Shown here in pieces: positions 1-7,053 of a DNA stretch of 20,490 bases. Source of the DNA: Dehalococcoidia bacterium UBA6808 (GTDB lineage: Bacteria > Chloroflexota > Dehalococcoidia > GIF9 > UBA5629); contig DKFA01000015.1 of the NCBI GenBank assembly GCA_002452695.1, positions 19,081 to 39,570 on the forward strand, given 5' to 3'. Every line of letters begins with the position of its first letter. The first letter of the stretch is position 1. A program made the translations under genes and the position numbers. The notes beneath the pieces are model-generated. The model searched no databases. It was not told the DNA's origin and was given only the letters and a program-made list of their open reading frames with translations.

Positions 1-2709
1 TTCTGCGCAGACCATGATGCGGCCGTCCACCACCAGGTAGCCTTCGCCGTCGGGCAGCACCTTGACGGGGTTGAGGTCCATTTCCAGTATCTGTGGATGG
101 TTTTCCACCAGCGCCGAGATCCTCAACAGGAGCTCCTCGATGGAAGCTATATCAGCCTTCCTGGATCCTCTCCAGCCTTCCAGCAACTGGTAGGCCTTGA
201 CGGACCTGATCATTTCGCTGGCGTCGATATCAGTGAGAGGGTGAAGGTTGAAAATAACATCTTTGAGCAGCTCGACATAGATGCCGCCCAGTCCGAACAT
301 GATAAGCGGTCCGAATGATGGATGCTGTGTAACACCTACCATAACTTCGATGCCGCCCTGCACCATTTTTTGGATAATAGCGCCTTTCATTGCATCCCCT
401 TTGGCAACCTTTTCCATGTTCCGGCGGATGCGGATAAAAGCGCTCTCAACTTCTTCCTTTGACCGGCAATCAAGTACCACGCCTTCCACGTCGGTCTTTT
501 GTGTAATGCTGGAAGATAGTACCTTGACAGCAACTGGATAACCTATTTCTTGCGCTGCTGTAACAGCCTCCGCAGGGGTCCTGGCCAGTTTCAATGTGAC
601 GAACTTTATGCCGTAGCAATCAAGCAAGCCGAGGATAGATTCAGCATCAAGCCAGATCTGCCCGGCGCCGCCTTTTTCCAGTGCGAGTTTAATTATAGTA
701 TCGGCCTTCTCTTTATCGATATCGGGGAATTCGGGTATTCTGCCGGCTGGCTTTTTCAATCTCTGGCTGAACTCAAACGACCTCGATAATGCGCTTGCCA
801 TGGCTTCAGGGAAAGCAAATGACGGGACAAATCCCCCTTCATGCGCCAGCTCCACACGTACGCCGCTCAGTCCCAGGGAAGTTGTAACGAGGGGTTTGCC
901 TTTCTGGCGGAAAAGAGGCGCCATCTCCCGGATAAGGGAAGCGAATTCCTCTGTAAGTTGGGGGATGGGCGCTATGTAGATCACGATGGCAATATCGATC
1001 TTGTCATCGGTCAGTATCAGTTTCAACACCTCTTTGTAATGAGTGACTGAGCATTCAGAACTAAGGTCCATGGGGTTCTTGACTATGGCCCTGGGAGGAG
1101 TGACTGCTTTTAGGGCGGATACTGTTGTAATATCGAATTCTGGTACCTGCATACCCCGGACTTTGCAGGCCTCGGCGGTCAGTATGGCGAGGCCTCCTGC
1201 ATTGGAGACCACAGCCACCCGGTTCCCCGCGGGCAGCGGCTGGTTGGCCAGCAGGCTGCCAGTGTTGAACAGGTCTTCCAATGTATCGACACGCAGGATG
1301 CCAGCCTGCTTGAAGAGCGCTTCGGTAGCAGCCTGCTCCGTGGCCATGGCTGCTGTCTGCGAGGTTACCGTCCTCGGCAGCCTGGATGTCCAGTTGCTGG
1401 TAACGGCGACAACCGGTTTTTTGGCTGTGATACTGCGGGCTATGCGCGTAAATTTTCGCGGGTTACCGAACGATTCGAGGTAGAGCAGAACAACATCTGT
1501 ATCAGGATCGTCTTCCCAGTACTGCAGCAGTTCGTTGCTCGAGATATCCGCCCTGTTACCGATGCTCACGAATGTGGAAAGCCCGGTATTCAGGGTGTTG
1601 GCGAACATAAGTATGGCCGACCCCAGCATCCCGCTTTGCGTGGCAAAGGCGATGTTGCCGCGCCGCGGGAAGACCGTTGAAAAGGTGGCATTGAGATTGA
1701 CCTGCGGGTTGGTATTGATCATTCCCATGCAGTTGGGTCCCAGCATACGCATACCGTAGCTGCGGATGGTTTTGACCAGCCGCATTTGACGCTCGGCGCC
1801 GTCTTTGTCTACTTCTGCGAAACCTGAGCTCAGCACCACCACACCCTTGACACCTTTGCGAGCGCAATCTTCCACGACCTGCTGCACTCTTTCAGCAGGT
1901 ACAATGATGATGGCCAGGTCGACATCGCCCGGTATCTCGCGGACGGTAGGATAGGCCTTGATGGTAGCGATGAATTCGGCATTGGGGTTGACAGGATAAA
2001 CCACGCCGTTGAAATCCTGCCGTATCAGGTTGCGGAATACATAATTGCCTATGGTATGAGGGGTACGTGAAGCGCCGATGACAGCTACCGAACGCGGGTT
2101 GAGGAAAGCGCGCAGTGAAGCGACTGATGTTACCTTTTCACGTTCGAAGGACCTTTGCTCCACAACCCCTGTGGGCGCCAGGTCAAGCACGCCGACATAG
2201 GTTGCGCCCTGCATCTGGCTCTGCATTTGGAAACCGCTGTTGATCAGGACGTTCATCATGTCCCTGTTCTCGGCCAGCACATCGACTTCAAAAAAATTGA
2301 TGCCCTTGTCACGGGCAATATGGGCAAGCTGATCCAGCATGTGTGTACAGATGCCCAGGCCCTGGTATTTATCCTCGACTTCAAAAGCTATCTGGGCGCG
2401 GTTGGCGCCGGGTTGCCTGGCGTAACGGCCTACGGCAATGATGCGCTCGTCCGGCCCTTCTCCCAGCGCTCCCACCAGTGCAAATGTATCGTTATAGTCG
2501 ACTGTACAATAACGGCAGGCTTCTTCCCTGGACATCATGTTCAGTACGTAGTGGAAGCGCAGATAAATCGTCTGTTTGCTCAGCCTGCCGAAGAGCGCCA
2601 GCAGACGCTCTTCGTCTTCAAGTTGTATCGGGCGCAGGTAAAGGCTTGACCCATCTTTAAGAGCTACGACTTTGGAGTATTTTTCAATAGTAGCGCTATC
2701 TAATCCCAT
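1..2709 (-). CDS. N-terminal GNAT fused to ADP-forming acyl-CoA synthetase-like protein (Pat/PatA-like protein acyltransferase), 3' end cut by window
   Basis: An uninterrupted reading frame of 903 codons runs to the window edge; only a few C-terminal residues should be missing. The ATG at 2709 is preceded directly by an in-frame TAG, so it is the earliest ATG possible. Residues about 15-180 are a GNAT domain with the acetyl-CoA loop YQGLGIC (115-121). Residues about 198-330 are a CoA-binding Rossmann domain (NPRSVAVIGAS, 204-214; GPNCMGM, 324-330), then succinyl-CoA-ligase-like domains to about 670 and an ATP-grasp domain to the end (MDLNPVKVLPDG). At the site of the phospho-histidine of ADP-forming acetyl-CoA synthetases (SHTGA/SHSGA) this protein has SQTAAM, with Gln451 for His. 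Loss of that histidine is known from Pat-type protein lysine acetyltransferases, and the GNAT-first order is known from actinobacterial PatA. I infer regulation by protein acylation, not acetate production. An alternative is an acyl-CoA synthetase with changed chemistry. Confidence 0.88.
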   Translation of the reverse strand, partial: MGLDSATIEKYSKVVALKDGSSLYLRPIQLEDEERLLALFGRLSKQTIYLRFHYVLNMMSREEACRYCTVDYNDTFALVGALGEGPDERIIAVGRYARQPGANRAQIAFEVEDKYQGLGICTHMLDQLAHIARDKGINFFEVDVLAENRDMMNVLINSGFQMQSQMQGATYVGVLDLAPTGVVEQRSFEREKVTSVASLRAFLNPRSVAVIGASRTPHTIGNYVFRNLIRQDFNGVVYPVNPNAEFIATIKAYPTVREIPGDVDLAIIIVPAERVQQVVEDCARKGVKGVVVLSSGFAEVDKDGAERQMRLVKTIRSYGMRMLGPNCMGMINTNPQVNLNATFSTVFPRRGNIAFATQSGMLGSAILMFANTLNTGLSTFVSIGNRADISSNELLQYWEDDPDTDVVLLYLESFGNPRKFTRIARSITAKKPVVAVTSNWTSRLPRTVTSQTAAMATEQAATEALFKQAGILRVDTLEDLFNTGSLLANQPLPAGNRVAVVSNAGGLAILTAEACKVRGMQVPEFDITTVSALKAVTPPRAIVKNPMDLSSECSVTHYKEVLKLILTDDKIDIAIVIYIAPIPQLTEEFASLIREMAPLFRQKGKPLVTTSLGLSGVRVELAHEGGFVPSFAFPEAMASALSRSFEFSQRLKKPAGRIPEFPDIDKEKADTIIKLALEKGGAGQIWLDAESILGLLDCYGIKFVTLKLARTPAEAVTAAQEIGYPVAVKVLSSSITQKTDVEGVVLDCRSKEEVESAFIRIRRNMEKVAKGDAMKGAIIQKMVQGGIEVMVGVTQHPSFGPLIMFGLGGIYVELLKDVIFNLHPLTDIDASEMIRSVKAYQLLEGWRGSRKADIASIEELLLRISALVENHPQILEMDLNPVKVLPDGEGYLVVDGRIMVCAE

Positions 2710-2820
2710 CTACGTCATCTTCTTTAATCAATTGTTTCCCCGCCTCTGGCTTATACCTAGTGGGTGCAGAGGAACAGTGTCAACAACATATATATTAGCA
2801 TATTATACGGTTATACGTGA

Positions 2821-3235
2821 AAACCAGTGAGCGACGATGTGACGACTATGGTGCTGACCCCGCGTATAGCTGAAGCTGTTACAATACCCGTGATCACCGC
2901 CGGAGGCGTTGCTAACGGCCGTACCCTTGCTGCTGCGCTGATCTTGCTACGGCAAGAGCATAGGCCTGCGGGGGCGCACTCTTATCAACGAGGCGTCCAA
3001 AAAGATCGCTGAGCTGGAAAGCCAGCATGCCAAGCTGGAAGAGCTTGCTCCCTTCCTGATGGGCAGCAGGCAGATTACCGTCTGGTCGGATGGCGATGTA
3101 AATGCCGGCCTGATACCGGTAGGCCAGTCCATCGGCCTTATTCATGATATCGTCAACTGTAAAGACCTCGTAGAAGGCATGGTCAAAGATGCTGCAGATA
3201 TCCTGAAGGACGCTCCCAAACGCCTCAAGATATAG
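2821..3235 (+). pseudogene. Decayed nitronate monooxygenase / FabK-like flavin oxidoreductase
   Basis: Pieces of a 2-nitropropane dioxygenase/FabK family protein survive in two frames. From 2827, frame 1 reads SDDVTTMVLTPRIAEAV, then IPVITAGGVANGRTLAAAL, which is the conserved FMN-phosphate-binding stretch of this family. Near 2945 the similarity moves to frame 2 (CYGKSIGLRGRTLINEAS), continuing to a family-like C-terminus with GQSIGLIHDIV and a TAG at 3233-3235. An in-frame TGA lies at 2818-2820, and the N-terminal two thirds of a normal protein of about 320 residues are absent. The usual GTRF-containing segment after the glycine-rich loop also seems to be missing, so there is an N-terminal loss, a frameshift and an internal deletion. 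Identification is by recalled family motifs, not by a search. The gene is not expected to give a working enzyme. Confidence 0.72.
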
Positions 3236-3256
3236 TATTGTTATGCAAATCAGCCA

Positions 3257-3291
3257 GGGGGGGTGATACGATCGTATCACCCCCCCTTTTT
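3257..3291 (+). terminator. Rho-independent terminator after the dead FabK-like gene
   Basis: A perfect 30-base palindrome occupies 3257-3286: seven G, TGATACG, ATCGTATCA, then seven C. Five T follow (3287-3291). The stem is GC-rich at its base and begins 21 bases after the pseudogene stop codon. The T run exists only on the plus side, so it acts for plus-strand transcription and insulates the next gene. Confidence 0.85.
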
Positions 3292-3296
3292 AAATG

Positions 3297-3305
3297 TGTT
3301 ATCAT
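3297..3305 (+). promoter_or_regulatory. Candidate extended -10 promoter for the gene at 3389
   Basis: TGT followed by TATCAT (3300-3305) fits an extended -10 element with five of six consensus bases. No convincing -35 is present, because the terminator occupies that position. The expected start of transcription is near 3312, at the left arm of the inverted repeat at 3311-3337. This is a pattern match only. Confidence 0.3.
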
Positions 3306-3310
3306 ATAGG

Positions 3311-3337
3311 TGATGCTTTGTTGTAAACAAAGCATCA
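3311..3337. repeat. Perfect 12-base inverted repeat (operator or 5' leader hairpin)
   Basis: The arms TGATGCTTTGTT (3311-3322) and AACAAAGCATCA (3326-3337) are perfect reverse complements around a 3-base centre, GTA. The repeat lies between the terminator of the pseudogene and the gene at 3389 and is followed by TTTTATTAT. Its position just after a candidate -10 suggests a repressor operator or a hairpin at the 5' end of the mRNA. A second weak terminator is also possible. Confidence 0.55.
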
Positions 3338-3388
3338 TTTTATTATGGAGGATATTATTCGTTTATCTGAATAATTAACGAAACGGTT

Positions 3389-5098
3389 ATGTTTAAGGAT
3401 ATTGTTAAAGAGCTCGACCCACTATTTAATCCCAGATCGGTAGCTCATATCGGGGCTACCAACAACCTCAATAAATGGGGCAATTCCACAATCACAAGCC
3501 TTGTACAGAGCTTCAAGGGGGACATCTATCCTGTCAATCCTCATGAGGATATGATCCTGGGACTAAAGGTGTACAGGAAGGTCACCGATATACCGGGGCC
3601 GGTTGACCTGGCCGTGTTCACCATTCCTGCTGAGCGCGTCGCTGCCGCTATGGAGGAATGCGTGCAGAAAGGCGTTAAATCGGCCGTGATCATCTCGGCG
3701 GGCTTTGCCGAGACCGGGGCGGAGGGTAAGAGGCTGCAGGACGAAGTGCTAGCTATTGCACGCAAAGGCAATATTCGTTTTATCGGCCCTAACTGCATGG
3801 GGTACTGGAGCGCTTCATCGTCGCTGGCGGCATTCATGATGCCGCTGCTGGTCAAGCCCGGTCCGCTGGCTTTTGTCTCGCAGGGCGGAAATGTTGGTGC
3901 GGCTATTGTAGTAGCGGGGTTCGAGCGAGGCGTGGGTTTTCACCGCTATGTCAGCTGCGGTGGCGCTGCCGATATCCAGATTGAGGATTACATTGAATAT
4001 TTCGGCCGTGACCCGGAAGTCAAGGTCATTATGACCTATATCGAGGGCCTTAATGACGGCAAGCGGTTTACAGAGGTTGTCGAAAGGGTAACCAAGGACA
4101 AGCCTGTTATTATTATCAAACCTGGCAAGACCGAGGCGGCCGCCAAGGCCATCCGGTCCCATTCCGGCGCCATGGCCGGTACCGACGAGATATATGACGC
4201 CGCGTTCAAGAAAATGGGCGCCCTGCGTGTTGAGACGCCGGAGGAAATGCTTGATGTGGCCATCGGGTTCCTCACCCAGCCGTTGCCTAAAGGCAAGAAC
4301 GTGGCGATCATCACTCCCGGAGGCAGTTATGGCGTGCTGTGCGCTGATGCCTGCGAACAGGGTGGGCTGAATGTAGTCAAGCTGCCTGAGGAAACGATCA
4401 GGGAACTGGACAAGATGTTTCCTCCGCGCTGGAGCCGCCAGAACCCCGTCGACCCAGCTGGCGACCGCAATCTCATCGCATATTTAACTGCGCCGATCAG
4501 CCTGCTGGAGCTGCCTACGGTGGACTCGCTGATCTTTATGGGGTTCGGCGGGTTCACGCTCTTCGGCTCACTTATCTTCCAGCAGCAGGCCAGGACCAAG
4601 ATGAATGAGGAGCAGCAGGAAAAGAACTCGGCCATTTTAAAAGCTACCGTGCCTATCCTGGAAGGGATCAAGTCAACAGATCCAGTGGTTAGGGCCGCAT
4701 CGGTTAAACAATTTGTTGCCGGTGTGGGAGTGACGCTTGGTGTGCAGAACGGCATCGAAGTCGATAAAATGACCGACCTTGTCATTGCCGCCCGTGAATC
4801 AGGAAAGATAGGCGATAAACTGATCGACGATTTTATTAACCTGGCCACAGGTAAGATAGACGGCAGTAAATCGAGGATGGCTGTTATAAATGACCTGCTG
4901 AACGGGTTTATGAATGCTGTTGTGTCGCAATGGATCATGAGATACGGGAAACCTGTGATAACCACAACCTTCACAGAGCAGCAGGGTACATTGGTGGATG
5001 ATCATTATGATTATGCATCGGGTAACCGTGCCGCACGCGTCCTGCTGCAATTGACTAAATACTATCAATACCTGTCACGTGAAAGCGGGAGCGCTTGA
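3389..5098 (+). CDS. ADP-forming acyl-CoA synthetase alpha-subunit-like protein (CoA-binding), no ATP-grasp domain
   Basis: The protein has 569 residues. Residues about 8-140 form the CoA-binding domain (NPRSVAHIGAT at 14-24, GPNCMGY at 133-139). Residues about 150-300 form the first succinyl-CoA-ligase-like domain, with SHSGAMAGTD placing the catalytic histidine at 258, close to the known His257 of archaeal ADP-forming acetyl-CoA synthetase alpha subunits. The second ligase-like domain starts near 300 (NVAIITPGGSYGVL) and seems to be split by an extra segment at about 390-505 before it resumes with RYGKPVITTTF (519-529). This makes it about 100 residues longer than the usual alpha subunit. 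The ATP-grasp beta part is absent here and not adjacent on this strand. The family converts acyl-CoA, ADP and phosphate to acid, CoA and ATP. The ribosome-binding site is weak, and a GGAGG at 3347-3351 is too far upstream. The substrate is unknown. Confidence 0.85.
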   Translation: MFKDIVKELDPLFNPRSVAHIGATNNLNKWGNSTITSLVQSFKGDIYPVNPHEDMILGLKVYRKVTDIPGPVDLAVFTIPAERVAAAMEECVQKGVKSAVIISAGFAETGAEGKRLQDEVLAIARKGNIRFIGPNCMGYWSASSSLAAFMMPLLVKPGPLAFVSQGGNVGAAIVVAGFERGVGFHRYVSCGGAADIQIEDYIEYFGRDPEVKVIMTYIEGLNDGKRFTEVVERVTKDKPVIIIKPGKTEAAAKAIRSHSGAMAGTDEIYDAAFKKMGALRVETPEEMLDVAIGFLTQPLPKGKNVAIITPGGSYGVLCADACEQGGLNVVKLPEETIRELDKMFPPRWSRQNPVDPAGDRNLIAYLTAPISLLELPTVDSLIFMGFGGFTLFGSLIFQQQARTKMNEEQQEKNSAILKATVPILEGIKSTDPVVRAASVKQFVAGVGVTLGVQNGIEVDKMTDLVIAARESGKIGDKLIDDFINLATGKIDGSKSRMAVINDLLNGFMNAVVSQWIMRYGKPVITTTFTEQQGTLVDDHYDYASGNRAARVLLQLTKYYQYLSRESGSA

Positions 5099-5155
5099 TG
5101 GTTCAGTTTTTTTGCGGATTGCGCTATATTGTATGTATATGGCAGGGTGCAACTG

Positions 5156-6265
5156 ATGGAGAAGATTAACTGGATACTGATAATCATACTTGTTGCCTGT
5201 TTGGCGGCGCCTGATATTGTGGACGGCAGAACAGTAGTATATGCAGCAGAAGGCATCGAAACCGCGCTGTTGCCCGAGATAGTCAACTTCACGCTGTCTC
5301 CCGTCAGCATCGATTACGGCTCGAGCGCCCTGTTAATCTGGAATGTGAGAAATGCTGCTTCGATCAGTATTGATCATGATATTGGCGGTGTGGGAATGGA
5401 AGGGCAGGTGCGGGTCAATCCACTTTACTCGACTACTTACAAAATAACTGCGATGAACAGCGCTGGTGTGCGTTCAAGATATATTACGCTGGAAGTTACC
5501 TATAGCGACTATGCGCCCGGCAGCGATACCGTCGGCTGTGACCCGGTGACAGGGCGTAACGCATCGGTTGATATGGCCTGGGAACAGCTCTGCCTCTCCA
5601 GCCAGTACCAGGTCCAGATAGCCAGGGACCCCGGGTTCACGCTGAAGATGTATGATTCCGGTATCATGGCCCCGGCTGATGCGACATCCCCGGCCTTTTG
5701 GCTGGCGCCGGGGATCCTTGAAGCGGGCCATACCTATTACTGGAGGGTGCGTACAAGACAGGCTGCCACCGGACAGTATTTAATCAGCCCCTGGTCTGAG
5801 CCGCAGGCATTCACGGTATCGCCCGGCTACGCTGTACGCACAGACTATTACGGCCTGCAGGCACTGGCGCCGTCCAACGGTTGCACGGGCTGCCCGGTCA
5901 GCCCTGTTTCCTTTAGCTGGTCGGGTTATCCCAATACTACAAAGTACCGTTTCGTTCTGGCCAGGGATGCGCAACTGCAGAACATTGTGGTTGAGGCCTT
6001 TACCACCACGACTTCCTACGAACTGAAAGGAACGTTAGAATATGATACGAGCTATTTTTGGCAGGTGAGCGCGGTTGAGCCGATCCCCAGTGATCCCAGC
6101 GCACTGTTCACTTTCCACACCATGTCTGCGCCTGGACCGGCTGCCCCGCCATCCGCAACTGATACTACCACAATGCCTGTGTGGGCGCTGGCTGTGATCA
6201 TCGCCGGCATTGCTCTGATTATTTTTGCGGTGATCATGGTTATAAAAGCCAGAAGGACGATATAA
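5156..6265 (+). CDS. Membrane-anchored surface protein with an Ig-like and two fibronectin III-like domains
   Basis: I place the start at ATG 5156 (369 residues) because AGGG lies 8-10 bases upstream and the hydrophobic signal segment follows at once; an in-frame ATG at 5129 would add nine residues. Residues 5-18 are hydrophobic and contain LVAC, which resembles a lipobox with Cys15. Residues about 41-115 resemble the bacterial Ig-like domain with SIDYGSSALLIWNVRNA and STTYKITAMNSAG. Two fibronectin III-like units follow at about 120-222 (HTYYWRVRT) and 232-322 (DTSYFWQVSAVEP), the second opening with a CTGC pair (243-246). A Pro/Thr-rich linker precedes a transmembrane helix at about 341-363 and a basic tail KARR. 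Predicted topology is extracellular domains with a C-terminal anchor. The function is unknown; adhesion or envelope structure is a guess from the domains. It follows the upstream gene by 57 bases. Confidence 0.8.
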   Translation: MEKINWILIIILVACLAAPDIVDGRTVVYAAEGIETALLPEIVNFTLSPVSIDYGSSALLIWNVRNAASISIDHDIGGVGMEGQVRVNPLYSTTYKITAMNSAGVRSRYITLEVTYSDYAPGSDTVGCDPVTGRNASVDMAWEQLCLSSQYQVQIARDPGFTLKMYDSGIMAPADATSPAFWLAPGILEAGHTYYWRVRTRQAATGQYLISPWSEPQAFTVSPGYAVRTDYYGLQALAPSNGCTGCPVSPVSFSWSGYPNTTKYRFVLARDAQLQNIVVEAFTTTTSYELKGTLEYDTSYFWQVSAVEPIPSDPSALFTFHTMSAPGPAAPPSATDTTTMPVWALAVIIAGIALIIFAVIMVIKARRTI

Positions 6266-6299
6266 GCTGCGGCTTCCACAGGCAGTCCATATTTCCTGT

Positions 6300-6328
6300 T
6301 TGACATGCTTTTGATCAGCATATATCCT
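6300..6328 (+). promoter_or_regulatory. Promoter for the DUF4870 gene: TTGACA-17-TATCCT
   Basis: A perfect -35 TTGACA (6300-6305) is followed after 17 bases by TATCCT (6323-6328), four of six -10 consensus bases. It lies 33 bases before the start codon at 6361. The same -10 sequence recurs in three other intergenic regions of the window. Confidence 0.6.
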
Positions 6329-6360
6329 ATCGCTATCGAATCTAGGCAGGAGGATGGCAA

Positions 6361-6666
6361 ATGGCGAAATCGTCAACCGGGCTTGAAGAGAACATTGCGG
6401 CCTTACTTAGCTACGTTGCTGGATGGGTCACAGGTCTGATCTTTTTCCTCATCGAAAAGGATAGCAGATTCGTAAAGTTCCATGCCATGCAATCGATAAT
6501 CACATTTGTGGCAGTATTCATATTATCCTGGATACCTTTCCTAAATATCGTGGTTGGCATATTGGCCCTTGTGCTGTGGATTCTGCTTATGGTCAAGGCA
6601 TATCAGGGCGAGAAATTCAAGCTGCCGGTGATTGGCGACCTGGCTGAGAAATGGTCGGGTGCGTAA
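6361..6666 (+). CDS. DUF4870 (Tic20-like) small membrane protein
   Basis: The 101-residue protein starts at an ATG with a perfect AGGAGG seven bases upstream (6348-6353). It has the layout of DUF4870 proteins: an N-terminal segment ENIAALLSYVAGWVTGLIFFLIE, a polar turn KDSRFVKFHAMQS with the conserved F-H-A-x-Q motif (residues 39-43), and two further hydrophobic helices at about 44-78. The tail ends with AYQGEKFKLPVIGDLAEKW, in which the YQGE-to-P-IG stretch is typical of the family. Three membrane segments are predicted. The biochemical role of the family is not known. It has its own promoter, so it is probably not simply part of the upstream gene's transcript. Confidence 0.88.
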   Translation: MAKSSTGLEENIAALLSYVAGWVTGLIFFLIEKDSRFVKFHAMQSIITFVAVFILSWIPFLNIVVGILALVLWILLMVKAYQGEKFKLPVIGDLAEKWSGA

Positions 6667-6758
6667 ACATATACTTGATAATTGGCACACGTGTTATGCG
6701 TAGTGACCAGTACTATTGTGCTGGTACGAAAGTTAACGACTGTCAGCTTTGTGATCAT

Positions 6759-6788
6759 TTGACTTTGTACGTGTAAATACAATATCCT
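6759..6788 (+). promoter_or_regulatory. Candidate promoter for the zinc-ribbon gene: TTGACT-18-TATCCT
   Basis: TTGACT (6759-6764) and TATCCT (6783-6788) are separated by 18 bases and lie 30 bases before the ATG at 6818. Five of six -35 bases and four of six -10 bases match the sigma-70 consensus. Confidence 0.5.
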
Positions 6789-6817
6789 GCAAACAAATAT
6801 TTATCGGAGGATTGCGA

Positions 6818-6958
6818 ATGCAAGCTTATTGTATGAAATGCCGCGCCATGAAGGAGATAAAGAATCCGAAGGCAATTAAAATGAAGAATGGGAAGCCGGC
6901 AACCCAGGGCGTTTGTCCGACCTGCGGCACAAAAGTATTCAAGATCGGAAAAGATTGA
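6818..6958 (+). CDS. DUF5679-like 46-residue zinc-ribbon protein
   Basis: A GGAGG (6806-6810) stands seven bases before the ATG of this 46-residue reading frame. The product starts MQAYCMKCRAMKEI, contains a lysine-rich middle (KNPKAIKMKNGKPA) and ends with GVCPTCGTKVFKIGKD. The two CxxC pairs (Cys5/Cys8 and Cys33/Cys36) should bind one zinc ion in a ribbon fold. The sequence matches my memory of the DUF5679 family, small proteins common in Chloroflexota. Its basic charge and zinc ribbon suggest binding to nucleic acid or the ribosome, but that is inference only. It is a single gene with its own candidate promoter, and it converges on the glycosyltransferase gene. Confidence 0.85.
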   Translation: MQAYCMKCRAMKEIKNPKAIKMKNGKPATQGVCPTCGTKVFKIGKD

Positions 6959-7053
6959 TACTAATTTGGATTTGCAATTAATCGGGATAAACCAGCCTGT
7001 CGGCGTGCCGCCGGCGCCGAACTCGGGAACATACTGGTGCAGGGCAATCACCA

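Noticed and set aside
2753..2783. TTGACA on the minus strand (2783-2778) as promoter of the GNAT fusion gene
   Set aside because: The -35 is perfect, but the best -10 (TATAAG) is 22 bases away and at 17-18 bases only CTAGGT/TAGGTA is found, so I did not list it.
2912..3280. Minus-strand frames in the pseudogene region
   Set aside because: The plus strand carries recognisable flavin-oxidoreductase blocks; the minus frames are their shadows.
4327..4974. A 215-codon open frame on the minus strand
   Set aside because: It is antisense to the acyl-CoA synthetase alpha-like gene, with a serine-rich composition typical of shadow frames.
6706..6725. Hairpin ACCAGTAC / GTGCTGGT after the DUF4870 gene
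   Set aside because: It has eight pairs with one G-T pair and a 4-base loop, but no T run follows; it could be an RNA-stabilising stem, with nothing further to support it.
7000..7020. Hairpin TCGGCG / CGCCGA between the convergent zinc-ribbon and glycosyltransferase genes
   Set aside because: The stem has six pairs with a 9-base loop, but no T run follows on either strand, so I do not call it a terminator.
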